A DNA stretch of 64,000 nucleotides from DATBLZ01 sp036555065 (GCA_036555065.1 DATBLZ010000040.1:1-64000), one strand, 5' to 3'. Positions 1 to 8,563 are shown, counted from the first letter of the stretch. The notes: generated from the sequence alone by a model not told the origin. Numbers and translations: made by a program.

Positions 1-2
1 CC

Positions 3-521
3 GACCGGATCTTGGTCGTCGGAGTTCGCGACGAGCATCCGGACCCCGAGCCCGGCGCCGATGTTCCGGCGCGCAGGCCCAGCTTCGCGCATCTTGCCGG
101 GTACATGCTCGATACGCTATTCATGGACGGGCTGTACGCCGGCCTCGAGCGCATAACGCGCATGAATCTCATGCTCGAGCAGCTCGGCACGGCGAAGCTC
201 AAGCCGCCGATCGCGACGCTGCGGCCCTTGCATACGTTGGTTATCGTGCCCAAGGAAGATCTTCGCCACGTCGCCGCGCGGCATGTCCACGAGCTGCCAC
301 GGCCGCTACGCCTTTTGCTCAAGGGCTTCGGCGCCTTGAACCAGGACGGCATGCAGCTCGTGAGCTACTTGTTGTTCGAGTCCGGTTTTACGCGCGAGCT
401 CATCGAGATGGGGTACCGCGACGCGCTCGCAATGGAGGAGGAGCTGCGCGCTTTCATCTTCGACCAGCCCATGGAGACGCTCGACGCGCCGATTCACCTC
501 AAGCTCGATCTCACGCGGTAG
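3..521 (+). CDS. Patatin-like phospholipase family protein (3' part, start outside window)
   Basis: The frame is open through the left edge, so only about the last 172 residues are visible; an internal ATG at 12 is not the true start because coding similarity (DRILVVGVR) continues upstream of it. The visible part matches the C-terminal half of bacterial patatin-like proteins (RssA/YchK type): a conserved stretch around LVIVPKEDLRHVA, followed by a helical segment with HELPRPLRLLLKGFGA and a C-terminal YLLFESGFTRELIEMGYRDA block. The catalytic GxSxG and DG/A motifs lie upstream and cannot be checked. Family members hydrolyse acyl ester bonds of lipids; the substrate here is unknown. It converges with rapZ, with only 2 bp between the stop codons. 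Confidence 0.8.
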   Translation, partial: DRILVVGVRDEHPDPEPGADVPARRPSFAHLAGYMLDTLFMDGLYAGLERITRMNLMLEQLGTAKLKPPIATLRPLHTLVIVPKEDLRHVAARHVHELPRPLRLLLKGFGALNQDGMQLVSYLLFESGFTRELIEMGYRDALAMEEELRAFIFDQPMETLDAPIHLKLDLTR

Positions 522-523
522 GC

Positions 524-1381
524 TTACGGAAGCTCGTGGTGGCGCGTGCGGATCGGCCCGTAGCGCTTCGCGAGCGCCTGAGCCACGGCTTCGGCGATAT
601 AGACGGAGCGGTGCTGGCCGCCCGTGCAGCCGATCGCGACCGTGAGGTAAGACCGATGAAAGTCGCGATACCGGGGAATCCAGTGCTCGAGGAATGCCGT
701 GATGTCGGCAATCATCTCTTGAACGCGCGGCTCGGCGTCGAGAAAGGCTCTGACTGGCGCGTCCTTGCCCGACAGCGGCCGCAGCTTCGGCTCCCAATAC
801 GGATTCGGCAAGCAGCGCACGTCGAACACGAAATCGGCGTCCGCCGGCAGGCCGTGCTTGTAGCCGAACGACTCGAGCAGTATCGATAGCGTGCCGGGCT
901 CGCGGTAGCCGATCCGTTGTTGGATTTGCTGGCGGAGCGCGTATACCGTCGTGCCCGTCGTATCGATGACGAGCTCGGCCGAGTTGATGATCGGACCCAA
1001 GAGCTCGCGCTCTTTGGCGATTGCCTCCGGCAGGCTCACGCGTTCGTTCGTCAGGGGGTGCTTGCGCCGCGTCTCGCTGAAACGCGAGAGCAGCACCTTG
1101 TCATCGGCCTGCAGGAAAATGATCTCGCAGACGATTCCGTCGGCGCGCAGCTGCTTGATGAGCTCCGGAATTCTCTCGATGTCTTCGGGACGATTGCGGG
1201 CGTCGAGGCCGACGCCGACGTTCTCGTAGGCGCGGTCGCTGCGCCGCAGAACCTCGTCGACGACGGACCGCAAAAGCGGCGCCGGGATGTTGTCGATGCA
1301 GTAAAAGCCCAGGTCCTCGAGGACGTGCAGGGCCACGCTCTTGCCGGATCCGGATAGGCCGCTGATGACGATCAGGCGCAT
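524..1381 (-). CDS. rapZ: RNase adapter protein RapZ
   Basis: 285 residues, the normal family length. The N-terminal P-loop GLSGSGKS (residues 8-15) and the GCTGGQHRSVY motif near the C-terminus are diagnostic. In enteric bacteria RapZ binds the small RNA GlmZ and hands it to RNase E, tuning glucosamine-6-phosphate synthase and hence amino sugar supply for the cell envelope. It is the last gene of the minus-strand lptC-lptA-lptB-rpoN-hpf-rapZ run, 18 bp after hpf. In many gammaproteobacteria ptsN lies between hpf and rapZ and npr follows; neither is present here. Start ATG at 1381. Confidence 0.95.
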   Translation of the reverse strand: MRLIVISGLSGSGKSVALHVLEDLGFYCIDNIPAPLLRSVVDEVLRRSDRAYENVGVGLDARNRPEDIERIPELIKQLRADGIVCEIIFLQADDKVLLSRFSETRRKHPLTNERVSLPEAIAKERELLGPIINSAELVIDTTGTTVYALRQQIQQRIGYREPGTLSILLESFGYKHGLPADADFVFDVRCLPNPYWEPKLRPLSGKDAPVRAFLDAEPRVQEMIADITAFLEHWIPRYRDFHRSYLTVAIGCTGGQHRSVYIAEAVAQALAKRYGPIRTRHHELP

Positions 1382-1399
1382 GCATCCATCCGGATGCCG

Positions 1400-1720
1400 T
1401 TACCGGTACCGCGACTTCTCGGCGTCGCGCGCGTGGTGATCGGTGAGCTTCTCTTTATGCTTGGTCACCTGGCGGCTCAGCTTGTCGACGAGACCGTCGA
1501 TCGCGGCGTAGACGTCGGTTTCCCGCGAGTCGGCATAGAGCGTGCCGCCCCCGATGTGGACCGTAGCCTCGGCGCGGTGGACCGCCTTCTCGACGGAGAG
1601 CACGCAGTGAATGTCCGTCATGTTGTCGAAGTGCCGCTCGAGGCGTCGGAGCTTCGTGTCGACATATTCACGCAACGCCGGCGACACCGCGAAATGATGT
1701 CCCGTCACGGTCAGCTGAAT
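1400..1720 (-). CDS. hpf: Ribosome hibernation promoting factor, probable ATT start
   Basis: A short HPF of the YhbH type that binds the 30S subunit and promotes 100S ribosome dimers in stationary phase. The body is typical: TGHH near the N-terminus, ALREYV, a VEKAVHRAEATVHIGGG strand region and DVYAAIDGLVDKLSRQ. The start is unusual. Family members begin MQLNITGHH; here the codons read ATT CAG CTG ACC GTG ACG GGA CAT CAT, so ATT at 1718-1720 sits where Met1 belongs. A TGA lies directly upstream in frame, so no earlier start is possible. AGAG lies 8 bases before ATT; no such site serves the GTG at 1706-1708, which would remove four conserved residues. With ATT the protein has 106 residues; with GTG, 102. 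Confidence 0.9.
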   Translation of the reverse strand: MQLTVTGHHFAVSPALREYVDTKLRRLERHFDNMTDIHCVLSVEKAVHRAEATVHIGGGTLYADSRETDVYAAIDGLVDKLSRQVTKHKEKLTDHHARDAEKSRYR

Positions 1721-1745
1721 TCACGGTTCTCTGCGTGCACTTGCG

Positions 1746-3170
1746 TCAGCCTACCAAATTATCGCGGCGCCGGTCACTCGACGATGGAATCTTCAGAGCC
1801 TCTCGGTATTTCGCGACGGTGCGGCGCGCGACCTTGATTCCGTCCTCGAGAAGCAAGCGCGTGATCTCGCTGTCGCTGAGCGGCTTGTCGGGATTTTCGC
1901 TGCCGACGAGCTTGCGAATCTTGGCGCGCACGGCCGTCGAGGACTGCTCGCCGTCGTCGCCGGTAACGTGGCTCGAGAAGAAGAACCGAAACTCGAAGAC
2001 ACCGCGCGGCGTATGCATGTATTTGTTCGTAGTTACGCGCGATACCGTCGACTCGTGCATCTCGATGGCTTCGGCGATGTCGCGCAGCACCATCGGCCGC
2101 ATGCGTTCCTCGCCCTGCTCGAGAAAATCGGTCTGGCGATGCACGATCGTGAGCGCGACTTTGAGCAGCGTCTCGTTGCGAATCTCGAGGCTGCGGATGA
2201 GCCAGCGCGCTTCTTGGAGTTGGGTCTTGAGCGCCGAGTACTCGTCGCCGCGGCCGAGCGAGCCCGCATAGACCGAGTTGACGCGCAAGCGCGGCGCGAT
2301 CGCGTTGTTGAGCTCGACCGTCCACTGGCCGTCGACGCGCCGCACGAAGACGTCGGGAACGACGTACTCCGCCGCCGGCGCAAACACGCTCGCGCCCGGC
2401 CGTGGATGACAAGCGCGAATGAGAGCAAGCGCATGCTCGAGCTCATCGTCGGACGCGAGTAGAGCCCGTTTTAGCAACGAGTACTTGCGCTCCGCCGCGA
2501 GCTCGAGGTGCTCGCGCGCGATGCGCAACGCGAGCTCACGCCCGGGTGTGGCCGCATCGAGCTGACCGAGCTGCAGCGCTACGCACTCGCTGACCGACCG
2601 TGCCCCGATGCCGACCGGATCCAATTGCTGGATCAGGCCCAAGGCCGTCTCGATTTCTTCGACCGTCGCGAGCAAATCCGGGGCCAAGGTCGCGCGAATC
2701 GTATCGAGATCGTCGGTCAAATAGCCGTCGTCGTTGATTGCATCGATGATCGCGCGACCGATCGCGGTGGTTCGGACATCGAGATTCGCAAGCTCGAGCT
2801 GCCACAGCAGATGATCCTTGAGAGTCTCTTCCGAGCGATCGGCGGGCTCGTATGGCGCCGTCGAATCGGCCTTCCGTGGTGTTTCTGCGGGGCCGGTGCG
2901 TTGGACCTCGTCCCATTCGGGCTCCGCGCGGACGTCGAGCTCCGGGGGTTCGTCGTCGTCGGCTGCGTAATCGTCGGCTGTCTCCGCGGCCTCGAGCGTC
3001 TCCGCTTGCTCCGGCTCGTCGACCTCGAGCATGACATTCTGCTCGAGCGCGAGCTCGATTTGCGCCTGCAGCTCCATGACGGGCAGTTGCAGCAGCCGGA
3101 TGGCCTGCTGCAACTGCGGGGTCATGGTCAGCTGTTGCGCCAACCGCAATTGCAGGGACGGTTTCAACAT
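1746..3170 (-). CDS. rpoN: RNA polymerase sigma-54 factor RpoN
   Basis: 474 residues. The N-terminal activator-interacting region is glutamine-rich (LQLRLAQQLTMTPQLQQAIRLLQ within residues 5-30), followed by an acidic linker of about 60 residues, the core-binding domain, a helix-turn-helix and a C-terminal RpoN box close to the expected ARRTVAKYRE motif. It directs RNA polymerase to -24/-12 promoters and needs an AAA+ activator; one such activator (PilR) and a consensus target (upstream of pilA) are in this window. It follows lptB by 14 bp and is probably cotranscribed with the lpt genes. Confidence 0.97.
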   Translation of the reverse strand: MLKPSLQLRLAQQLTMTPQLQQAIRLLQLPVMELQAQIELALEQNVMLEVDEPEQAETLEAAETADDYAADDDEPPELDVRAEPEWDEVQRTGPAETPRKADSTAPYEPADRSEETLKDHLLWQLELANLDVRTTAIGRAIIDAINDDGYLTDDLDTIRATLAPDLLATVEEIETALGLIQQLDPVGIGARSVSECVALQLGQLDAATPGRELALRIAREHLELAAERKYSLLKRALLASDDELEHALALIRACHPRPGASVFAPAAEYVVPDVFVRRVDGQWTVELNNAIAPRLRVNSVYAGSLGRGDEYSALKTQLQEARWLIRSLEIRNETLLKVALTIVHRQTDFLEQGEERMRPMVLRDIAEAIEMHESTVSRVTTNKYMHTPRGVFEFRFFFSSHVTGDDGEQSSTAVRAKIRKLVGSENPDKPLSDSEITRLLLEDGIKVARRTVAKYREALKIPSSSDRRRDNLVG

Positions 3171-3184
3171 CGAATCGGAGGACG

Positions 3185-3910
3185 CTAAAGCGAGAATCCC
3201 TCTCCTAGATAGACTTCGCGGACGTTCTTGTTGGCGAGCACCTCGTCGGGAGTACCGGCTGCCATGAGCTCGCCATTGTTGAGGATATAGGCCCGCCCGC
3301 AGATTCCAAGGGTTTCGCGCACATTATGGTCGGTTATCAATACGCCGATGCCGCGCTGGCTCAAATGCCTGATTATTCGTTGGATATCGAGAACGGAAAT
3401 AGGATCGACGCCCGCAAAAGGCTCGTCGAGCAAAATGAATTTCGGCTCCGAGGCGAGCGCGCGCGCGATTTCGACGCGCCGTCGCTCGCCGCCCGAGAGG
3501 CTCAAGCCGAGGCTGTCGCGGACGTGGCCGACATGGAGCTCTTCGAGCAACTCCTCTAGATGCGCTTGCTGCTCGGCGCGACTCAAATCGGCGCGCGTCT
3601 CGAGGATCGCGAGCACGTTGTCGGCGACCGTGAGCTTGCGGAACACGGAGGCTTCCTGCGGCAAGTACCCGAGGCCGAGCTGCGCGCGCCGGTGGACGGG
3701 GAGGCGCGTGATGTCCTGACCATTGAGCACGATGTTGCCGCGATCGCAGCCGATGAGTCCGACGATCATGTAGAAGGCCGTCGTCTTGCCGGCACCGTTC
3801 GGGCCGAGCAAGCCGACGACATCGCCACTCTCGATCGTCAGCGACAGCTGCTTGACTACATCCCGCGTGCGAAAGCGCTTCGTGATTCCGAGCGTTTCTA
3901 GCTTACTCAT
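3185..3910 (-). CDS. lptB: LPS export ABC transporter ATP-binding protein LptB
   Basis: 241 residues from ATG at 3910. A longer open frame reaches 4177, but its extra residues are the shadow of lptA. Walker A GPNGAGKT lies at residues 36-43; the signature LSGGERRRVEIARAL and Walker B FILLDEPFAGVDP follow, with the switch histidine in LITDHNV. LptB powers extraction of lipopolysaccharide from the inner membrane with LptF/LptG, which are not in the window. The first 8 bp overlap the end of lptA, indicating translational coupling. Confidence 0.97.
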   Translation of the reverse strand: MSKLETLGITKRFRTRDVVKQLSLTIESGDVVGLLGPNGAGKTTAFYMIVGLIGCDRGNIVLNGQDITRLPVHRRAQLGLGYLPQEASVFRKLTVADNVLAILETRADLSRAEQQAHLEELLEELHVGHVRDSLGLSLSGGERRRVEIARALASEPKFILLDEPFAGVDPISVLDIQRIIRHLSQRGIGVLITDHNVRETLGICGRAYILNNGELMAAGTPDEVLANKNVREVYLGEGFSL

Positions 3911-4553
3911 CGTTCGGCGGGGCTTGCCCGGGCTCTTGCGCGCCGTCGCTCGGTCGCAGGTAACGGATCTCGAGCGGATCACCGCAAGTCGCGATGGACT
4001 CCGACTCGCCGGTTGCCAGGTCGTAGCTGATGTCCCCACAGCCGCGCATCTCGAAGTTGGGGCCGACGAGGGAGTTACCTTCGCGCATGCGCAGCCGGGC
4101 CGTCTGCGCAACGTTGTCGTAGTAAATGGTCTGGGCCGTCGCGCGCGCACGCAGCGTACCGTCGGTATTCGTGCCACGGTCTTCGAGCACCGCGGGAACG
4201 CCGCTGAGCTCGCCGAACAAGAGATTGCTCGCCGCGAAGCCGAGCGTCGCGCTATCCGCGGTGATGAGTGCGGCTGCCGACTCGATACGGACGTTGCCGT
4301 GCATTTCCCATTGCCCTTCCTGCGGCACGACCTCGCTCGCCTCGGCTTCGTCGGCGGCGACCGCGACGCCTTCGCAGGTCAAGCGGATGCCGCGAAACTC
4401 GCCGCGATTCGTTTGTGCGTTGAGCACGGTGGAATCGAACGCGAGCGAGCATGTCGTCGGCTCGGCGCTCTGCTGCGCAAAGCTTGCAGCGCCGGCGGCT
4501 CCGCCGAGCACGAGCAGCACGAGAACCCTAGTGGTCGAGCCGACCATGACCAT
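3903..4553 (-). CDS. lptA: LPS transport periplasmic protein LptA
   Basis: 216 residues with a signal peptide ending near GAASFAQQ. The body is an OstA-like beta-jellyroll: a WEMHGNVRIES strand, then ATAQTIYYDNVAQTARL and a later strand block. LptA forms the periplasmic bridge between LptC and LptD. The protein is longer than E. coli LptA because of an acidic insert around residues 60-80 (EAEASEVV) and a Pro/Glu-rich tail. It overlaps lptC by 26 bp. ATG at 4547 is an equally good alternative start, two residues shorter. Confidence 0.88.
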   Translation of the reverse strand: MVMVGSTTRVLVLLVLGGAAGAASFAQQSAEPTTCSLAFDSTVLNAQTNRGEFRGIRLTCEGVAVAADEAEASEVVPQEGQWEMHGNVRIESAAALITADSATLGFAASNLLFGELSGVPAVLEDRGTNTDGTLRARATAQTIYYDNVAQTARLRMREGNSLVGPNFEMRGCGDISYDLATGESESIATCGDPLEIRYLRPSDGAQEPGQAPPNDE

Positions 4554-5076
4554 TTTCCAACGTTATTTGGTCTTGCTTGAGATCGGCGCGGAAGCTCTGC
4601 GCTTCGACGCGCGCGTCGCCGCGCGATAGCACGACGGGGTGCTGTGAGCGCGCGAGGTATGTCTCTGCATCGAAGTCGAGCTCGTCGGTCTCGATGACCA
4701 ACGCATCCGCTCCGGGCTCGGGAAGGCTCGTGAGCCGCGCATCGTTCAGTTGCATGGTTTCGTCTTCGTTCAACGTCGCGCGCACGGCGGTCACGAGCCA
4801 GGGTATCTTTTCGCGCGTCTCGTATTCTACGCGGACTTCGTTGAGCACCAGCGGCTGGTCCTGCCCGGGCTGCTCGACCATCTTCGCGAATACACGGTAG
4901 GAGACGTAGCCGCTCGGATCCGTGCCGAGAATCGCCGTGTCGCGCATATAGAACGTACGCGGTGCGGACGCTTCGCTCGCGGCGATGACCGGCGTCTCTT
5001 GCCGGCCAAGAAGCCAAGTCGCGACTGCGAATACGGCGAGCACGCCGAGCAGAGCGCCGTTGCGCAGCGGTGTCAT
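4528..5076 (-). CDS. lptC: LPS export system protein LptC
   Basis: 182 residues. One N-terminal transmembrane helix (roughly residues 7-24, ALLGVLAVFAVATWLLG) is followed by a periplasmic LptC/YrbK domain beginning at YMRDTAILGTDPSGYVSY. It anchors LptA to the LptBFG complex. It is first in the lpt-rpoN operon; the kdsD/kdsC genes that usually precede it are replaced by a divergent bolA-like gene. Assignment rests on fold pattern and position, since LptC sequences diverge quickly. Confidence 0.87.
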   Translation of the reverse strand: MTPLRNGALLGVLAVFAVATWLLGRQETPVIAASEASAPRTFYMRDTAILGTDPSGYVSYRVFAKMVEQPGQDQPLVLNEVRVEYETREKIPWLVTAVRATLNEDETMQLNDARLTSLPEPGADALVIETDELDFDAETYLARSQHPVVLSRGDARVEAQSFRADLKQDQITLENGHGRLDH

Positions 5077-5204
5077 CTCTGACGAGTTCCTGTGTCACGC
5101 ATGGTGCGCTGCGATTGTACGCCAGCCCCGGCCGTTCGTTGTCCGGCCGGTCGGTCGTCGCTCGCGTGCTAGACTACGCGGCCTTCCCCCGGACGACTCG
5201 ACAC

Positions 5205-5447
5205 ATGGCGCCCGACGAAATCGCTGAGCTCATCGAGAAATCCCTCGCCGGCGCGAAAGCGCAGGTGACGACGGACGGCATGGGGCATTACGAAGCGATC
5301 GTCGTCAGCGACCTGTTTGCGGGCAAGCGCAGCGTCCCGCGCCATCAAATGGTGTACGCGGCGCTCGGCACGCGCGTCGGCAACGAGATTCACGCATTGG
5401 CCGTAAAGACCTTCACTCCCGCGGAATGGGCCGAAGCGAAACCTTGA
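5205..5447 (+). CDS. BolA/IbaG family protein
   Basis: 80 residues from ATG at 5205. The pattern is that of a class II KH-like BolA fold: IAELIEKSL, then GMGHYEAIVVSDLFAGKRSVPRHQMVY and a C-terminal AVKTFTPAEW. BolA-like proteins pair with monothiol glutaredoxins in iron-sulfur trafficking or act in acid response (IbaG). It sits 12 bp before murA, the order seen for ibaG-murA in many gammaproteobacteria, so IbaG is the likely orthologue. Confidence 0.9.
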   Translation: MAPDEIAELIEKSLAGAKAQVTTDGMGHYEAIVVSDLFAGKRSVPRHQMVYAALGTRVGNEIHALAVKTFTPAEWAEAKP

Positions 5448-5459
5448 CGCGGGCGCTCA

Positions 5460-6719
5460 GTGGATAAGCTCGAGATCATCGGCGGCAAAGCGCTCGCGGG
5501 CGAGGTCACCGTTTCGGGCGCGAAGAACGCGGCGCTGCCCGTGCTCGCGGCGACGCTGCTCGCCGACGGGCCCGTGATGTTGAGCAACGTCCCGCACCTC
5601 AATGACGTCACTACGACGGTCAAGCTGCTGCGGCAGATGGGCGTCGAGGTCACGTTTCACGACGGCGTCAAGATCGAGATCGATGCGCGGCACGTTGCGA
5701 AATTCGTAGCTCCCTATGAGCTCGTCAAGACGATGCGCGCCTCGATTCTCGTCTTAGGACCCCTGCTCGGGCGGTTCGGCAGCGCCGATGTGTCGCTGCC
5801 GGGCGGTTGCGCAATCGGCGCTCGGCCCGTGAACCTGCACGTCAACGGCTTGCGTGCCATGGGCGCCTCGATCGATATCGAGAACGGCTACATTCGGGCG
5901 CGCGCCGACCGCCTGCGCGGCGCACGACTCGTGCTCGACACGGTCACTGTGACCGGAACGGAGAATCTCGTCATGGCGGCCGCGTGCGCCCGCGGCGAGT
6001 CGGTCATCGAGAACGCGGCCCGTGAGCCGGAGATCATCGACCTTGCGAATTTCTTGATGGCCATGGGCGCGAAGATCGACGGCGCCGGAACGGATACGAT
6101 CACCGTTCAGGGTGTCGACGAGCTGCACGGCTGCGCGTTCGAGATAATGCCCGACCGTATCGAGACCGGGACGTACCTCGTGGCCGGCGCAGTCACGGCC
6201 GGCCGTGTGCGCGTCAAGCGCACGCGCCCGGAGCATCTCGACGCCGTGCTCCAGAAGCTCGTGGAAGCGGGTGCTCGCGTCGACGCCGGCCCCGATTGGA
6301 TCGATCTCGACATGCGCGGCCGCCGCGCGCGCGCGGTCGACTTGAAGACTGCCCCCTATCCGGGCTTCCCGACCGACATGCAGGCGCAGTTTTGCGCGCT
6401 CAACTCCATCGCCGAGGGGTCGGCCGTGATAACCGAGACGATCTTCGAGAATCGGTTGCAACACGCGCTCGAGTTGCAGCGTCTCGGCGCGAACCTCACG
6501 ATCGAGGGCAATACCGTCATTTGCCGCGGCGCGCCGTATCTGACCGGCGCTCAGGTCATGGCGACCGACTTGCGGGCTTCGGCGTCGCTCGTGCTTGCCG
6601 GGCTCGCTGCCCGCGGCCGGACCCTCGTCGAACGCATCTATCACATCGACCGCGGTTACGAGCGCATCGAGGAGAAGCTTGCGCAGCTCGGCGCGGAGAT
6701 CAAACGGCTCCCCGGCTAG
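5460..6719 (+). CDS. murA: UDP-N-acetylglucosamine 1-carboxyvinyltransferase MurA
   Basis: 419 residues from GTG at 5460. It carries out the first committed step of peptidoglycan synthesis, transferring enolpyruvate to UDP-GlcNAc. SGAKNAALP with the conserved Lys lies at residues 20-28. The catalytic-loop Cys is Cys117 in PGGCAIGARPV, the residue alkylated by fosfomycin in the family. The C-terminal half keeps TEHLD-like and FPTDMQAQ motifs. It converges with the degS-like gene with 18 bp between. Confidence 0.98.
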   Translation: MDKLEIIGGKALAGEVTVSGAKNAALPVLAATLLADGPVMLSNVPHLNDVTTTVKLLRQMGVEVTFHDGVKIEIDARHVAKFVAPYELVKTMRASILVLGPLLGRFGSADVSLPGGCAIGARPVNLHVNGLRAMGASIDIENGYIRARADRLRGARLVLDTVTVTGTENLVMAAACARGESVIENAAREPEIIDLANFLMAMGAKIDGAGTDTITVQGVDELHGCAFEIMPDRIETGTYLVAGAVTAGRVRVKRTRPEHLDAVLQKLVEAGARVDAGPDWIDLDMRGRRARAVDLKTAPYPGFPTDMQAQFCALNSIAEGSAVITETIFENRLQHALELQRLGANLTIEGNTVICRGAPYLTGAQVMATDLRASASLVLAGLAARGRTLVERIYHIDRGYERIEEKLAQLGAEIKRLPG

Positions 6720-6737
6720 CGCGCGTCGACCGTCGGG

Positions 6738-7808
6738 TCAGGTACCGTCTCGCTGCGGACGCTCCTCGAGAACGGCTTCGGTTTCGAAAACCTCACCGCC
6801 GGCGCGCGCGACTCGGATCCGCACGCGGTCGCCGGGCCGGCCTGCGGCGATGAGATTCGTCGCCTGCCGCTCGCTCGCGACCTCGTCCGCGCCGATCGCG
6901 GCGAGCACATCTCCGGCTTTGAGTCCGGCGGCCTCGGCGGAGCTTCCGGGCGCGACGACGTCGAGCCGAAACGCCGGTCGCTCGAGCCCGTAGACGCGTG
7001 CCAGACGCGGCGGAAGATCCGTGCCCTCGATGCCGAGGTGCCCGCGAATGACGCGGCCGTTGGCGATGAGCTCGGTCATGACGCCGCGGACGAGATTGAT
7101 GGGAATCGCGAAGCCGATTCCCTCCGGCGGTTCGGGGTCCCGCGCCGTCGAGCTCGTGACGGCCGTATTGATGCCGACGAGCTCGCCTTTGGCGTTGACG
7201 AGCGCGCCGCCGGAATTGCCGACGTTGATTGCGGCATCGGTCTGAATGAAATCTTCGAACGTCGTCACGCCGAGCTGGCCTCTGCCCGTGGCGCTCACGA
7301 TGCCCATGGTCACGGTATGGCTTAAGCCCAAGGAGTTGCCGATCGCGAGCACGACGTCGCCGACTTGCAGGCTATCCGACCGGCCGAGGGCGATGCTCGG
7401 CAGATTCGGCGCGTCGATTCGCAGCAGCGCGATCTCCGTGTCGGGATCGGCGCCGACGAGCGTCGGCACGGCCACGCGCCCATCGGCGAGCTGCACGCGG
7501 ATGCGATCCGCACCGCGGATCACGTGCCAGTTGGTCACGAGATACCCATTCGGGTCGATGACGACGGCAGAGCCGAGCACGCGATCCGGCGCCGCCGCGC
7601 CATCGAGGCGGTTGATCGTCGTATAGACGTTTGCGACCGCAGGCGAGCTTGCGGCGACGGCTGCCGCATAACTGGCTCGCGCCACATCGCCGGCGTCCGC
7701 CGCTGGACGGATGAGGCTCGGTTTGACGAGCACGACGATAAACGCGACCGCGAGGCCAAGCAGGACCGACTGGACGATCAAGGCGGTGACTTTGAAGCGC
7801 GAGTCCAC
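6738..7808 (-). CDS. degS: DegS/AlgW-like membrane-anchored serine protease, altered triad
   Basis: About 356 residues from GTG at 7808: one N-terminal transmembrane helix (about residues 8-28), a trypsin-like domain and one PDZ domain (from about residue 245). Single-PDZ, membrane-anchored members cleave anti-sigma factor RseA/MucA when misfolded porins bind the PDZ. His95 (NWHV) and Ser199 (GNSGG) are present, but the residue 30 after His95 is Glu125 (DTEIALLRI) where DegS has the catalytic Asp (TDLAVLKI). Start choice is uncertain: TTG at 7847 adds 13 residues, and an upstream GTG at 7952 would run through the divergent petA promoter and is rejected. Confidence 0.88.
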   Translation of the reverse strand: MDSRFKVTALIVQSVLLGLAVAFIVVLVKPSLIRPAADAGDVARASYAAAVAASSPAVANVYTTINRLDGAAAPDRVLGSAVVIDPNGYLVTNWHVIRGADRIRVQLADGRVAVPTLVGADPDTEIALLRIDAPNLPSIALGRSDSLQVGDVVLAIGNSLGLSHTVTMGIVSATGRGQLGVTTFEDFIQTDAAINVGNSGGALVNAKGELVGINTAVTSSTARDPEPPEGIGFAIPINLVRGVMTELIANGRVIRGHLGIEGTDLPPRLARVYGLERPAFRLDVVAPGSSAEAAGLKAGDVLAAIGADEVASERQATNLIAAGRPGDRVRIRVARAGGEVFETEAVLEERPQRDGT

Positions 7809-7842
7809 GCCCGAGTCTAGCAGCTTGCGTCGCCGCTCGGTG

Positions 7843-7870
7843 GTCAAGCCGTTTCTGCGCTGTGTATAAT
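7843..7870 (+). promoter_or_regulatory. Probable sigma-70 promoter of petABC
   Basis: A perfect TATAAT lies at 7865-7870, about 82 bases before the petA ATG. The -35 candidate is weak (GTCAAG at 7843-7848, 16 bp spacer). This is the only good -10 in the gap between the divergent degS-like gene and petA. Confidence 0.5.
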
Positions 7871-7951
7871 GGAATCGTCCGATAGGCCATCGGTGCCCCG
7901 TCGCGCAGCTGGAACAGCGCGGGATGTGCCAGCAAGCCAACAAAGTGCGCA

Positions 7952-8563
7952 ATGACTGACAGCTCGGGGTTCACGAGACGACACTTCCTGACGGTCGCGA
8001 CGGCCGCGACCGGAGTCGTCGGCGGCATATTCACTGCCGTGCCGTTCGTTGCCTCGTTCAAGCCCAGCGCACGCGCGCAAGCGCTCGGTGTGCCCGTCGA
8101 GGCCGATATCAGCAAGCTCGAGCCCGGCGCGCTGCTGAAGCTCGAGTGGCGAGGCAAAGCGATTTATATCGTGCACCGCACGGACGAGATGCTGAGCTCG
8201 CTCGACCGTGACGTCGCCCGGCTCCGCGACCCGAACTCCGAGGACGATGGATCCAAACAACCGGAGTATGCGAAGAACCCGCATCGGAGCATCAAGCCGG
8301 CGTTTCTCGTGCTCGAGGGCGTCTGCACGCATCTCGGCTGCGCGCCGCTCGCGCGCTTCGAGGTCGGCCCCGCCGCCGATGCCGCGGAAGTCGGCGGCGA
8401 CTGGCCGGGCGGCTTCTTCTGCCCGTGTCATGGCTCGAAGTTCGATCTCGCCGGACGCGTATTTTCCGGCGTGCCGGCGCCCTACAATCTCCCGGTCCCG
8501 CCGCACCGCTACGTCAACGACAACACGATCGTGATCGGCGCAGACGCGGGGAGCAGCACGTAA
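7952..8563 (+). CDS. petA: Ubiquinol-cytochrome c reductase iron-sulfur subunit (Rieske)
   Basis: 203 residues. A twin-arginine-type N-terminus (TRRHFLTVATAATG, residues 8-21) leads into the membrane anchor. The Rieske cluster ligands are intact: CTHLGC and CPCHGS, with two Cys and two His. Accepts electrons from ubiquinol and passes them to cytochrome c1 in the bc1 complex. It precedes cytochrome b with a one-base overlap (TAATG). Confidence 0.97.
   Translation: MTDSSGFTRRHFLTVATAATGVVGGIFTAVPFVASFKPSARAQALGVPVEADISKLEPGALLKLEWRGKAIYIVHRTDEMLSSLDRDVARLRDPNSEDDGSKQPEYAKNPHRSIKPAFLVLEGVCTHLGCAPLARFEVGPAADAAEVGGDWPGGFFCPCHGSKFDLAGRVFSGVPAPYNLPVPPHRYVNDNTIVIGADAGSST

Noticed and set aside
1746..1838. 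Plus-strand small frames in the hpf/rpoN junction
   Set aside because: They are antisense to rpoN with no ribosome site or conserved sequence.
6738..7952. Longer start for the degS-like protease at 7952
   Set aside because: The extra 48 residues have no family similarity and run across the petA promoter and leader; the membrane helix is close to the start if 7808 is used.
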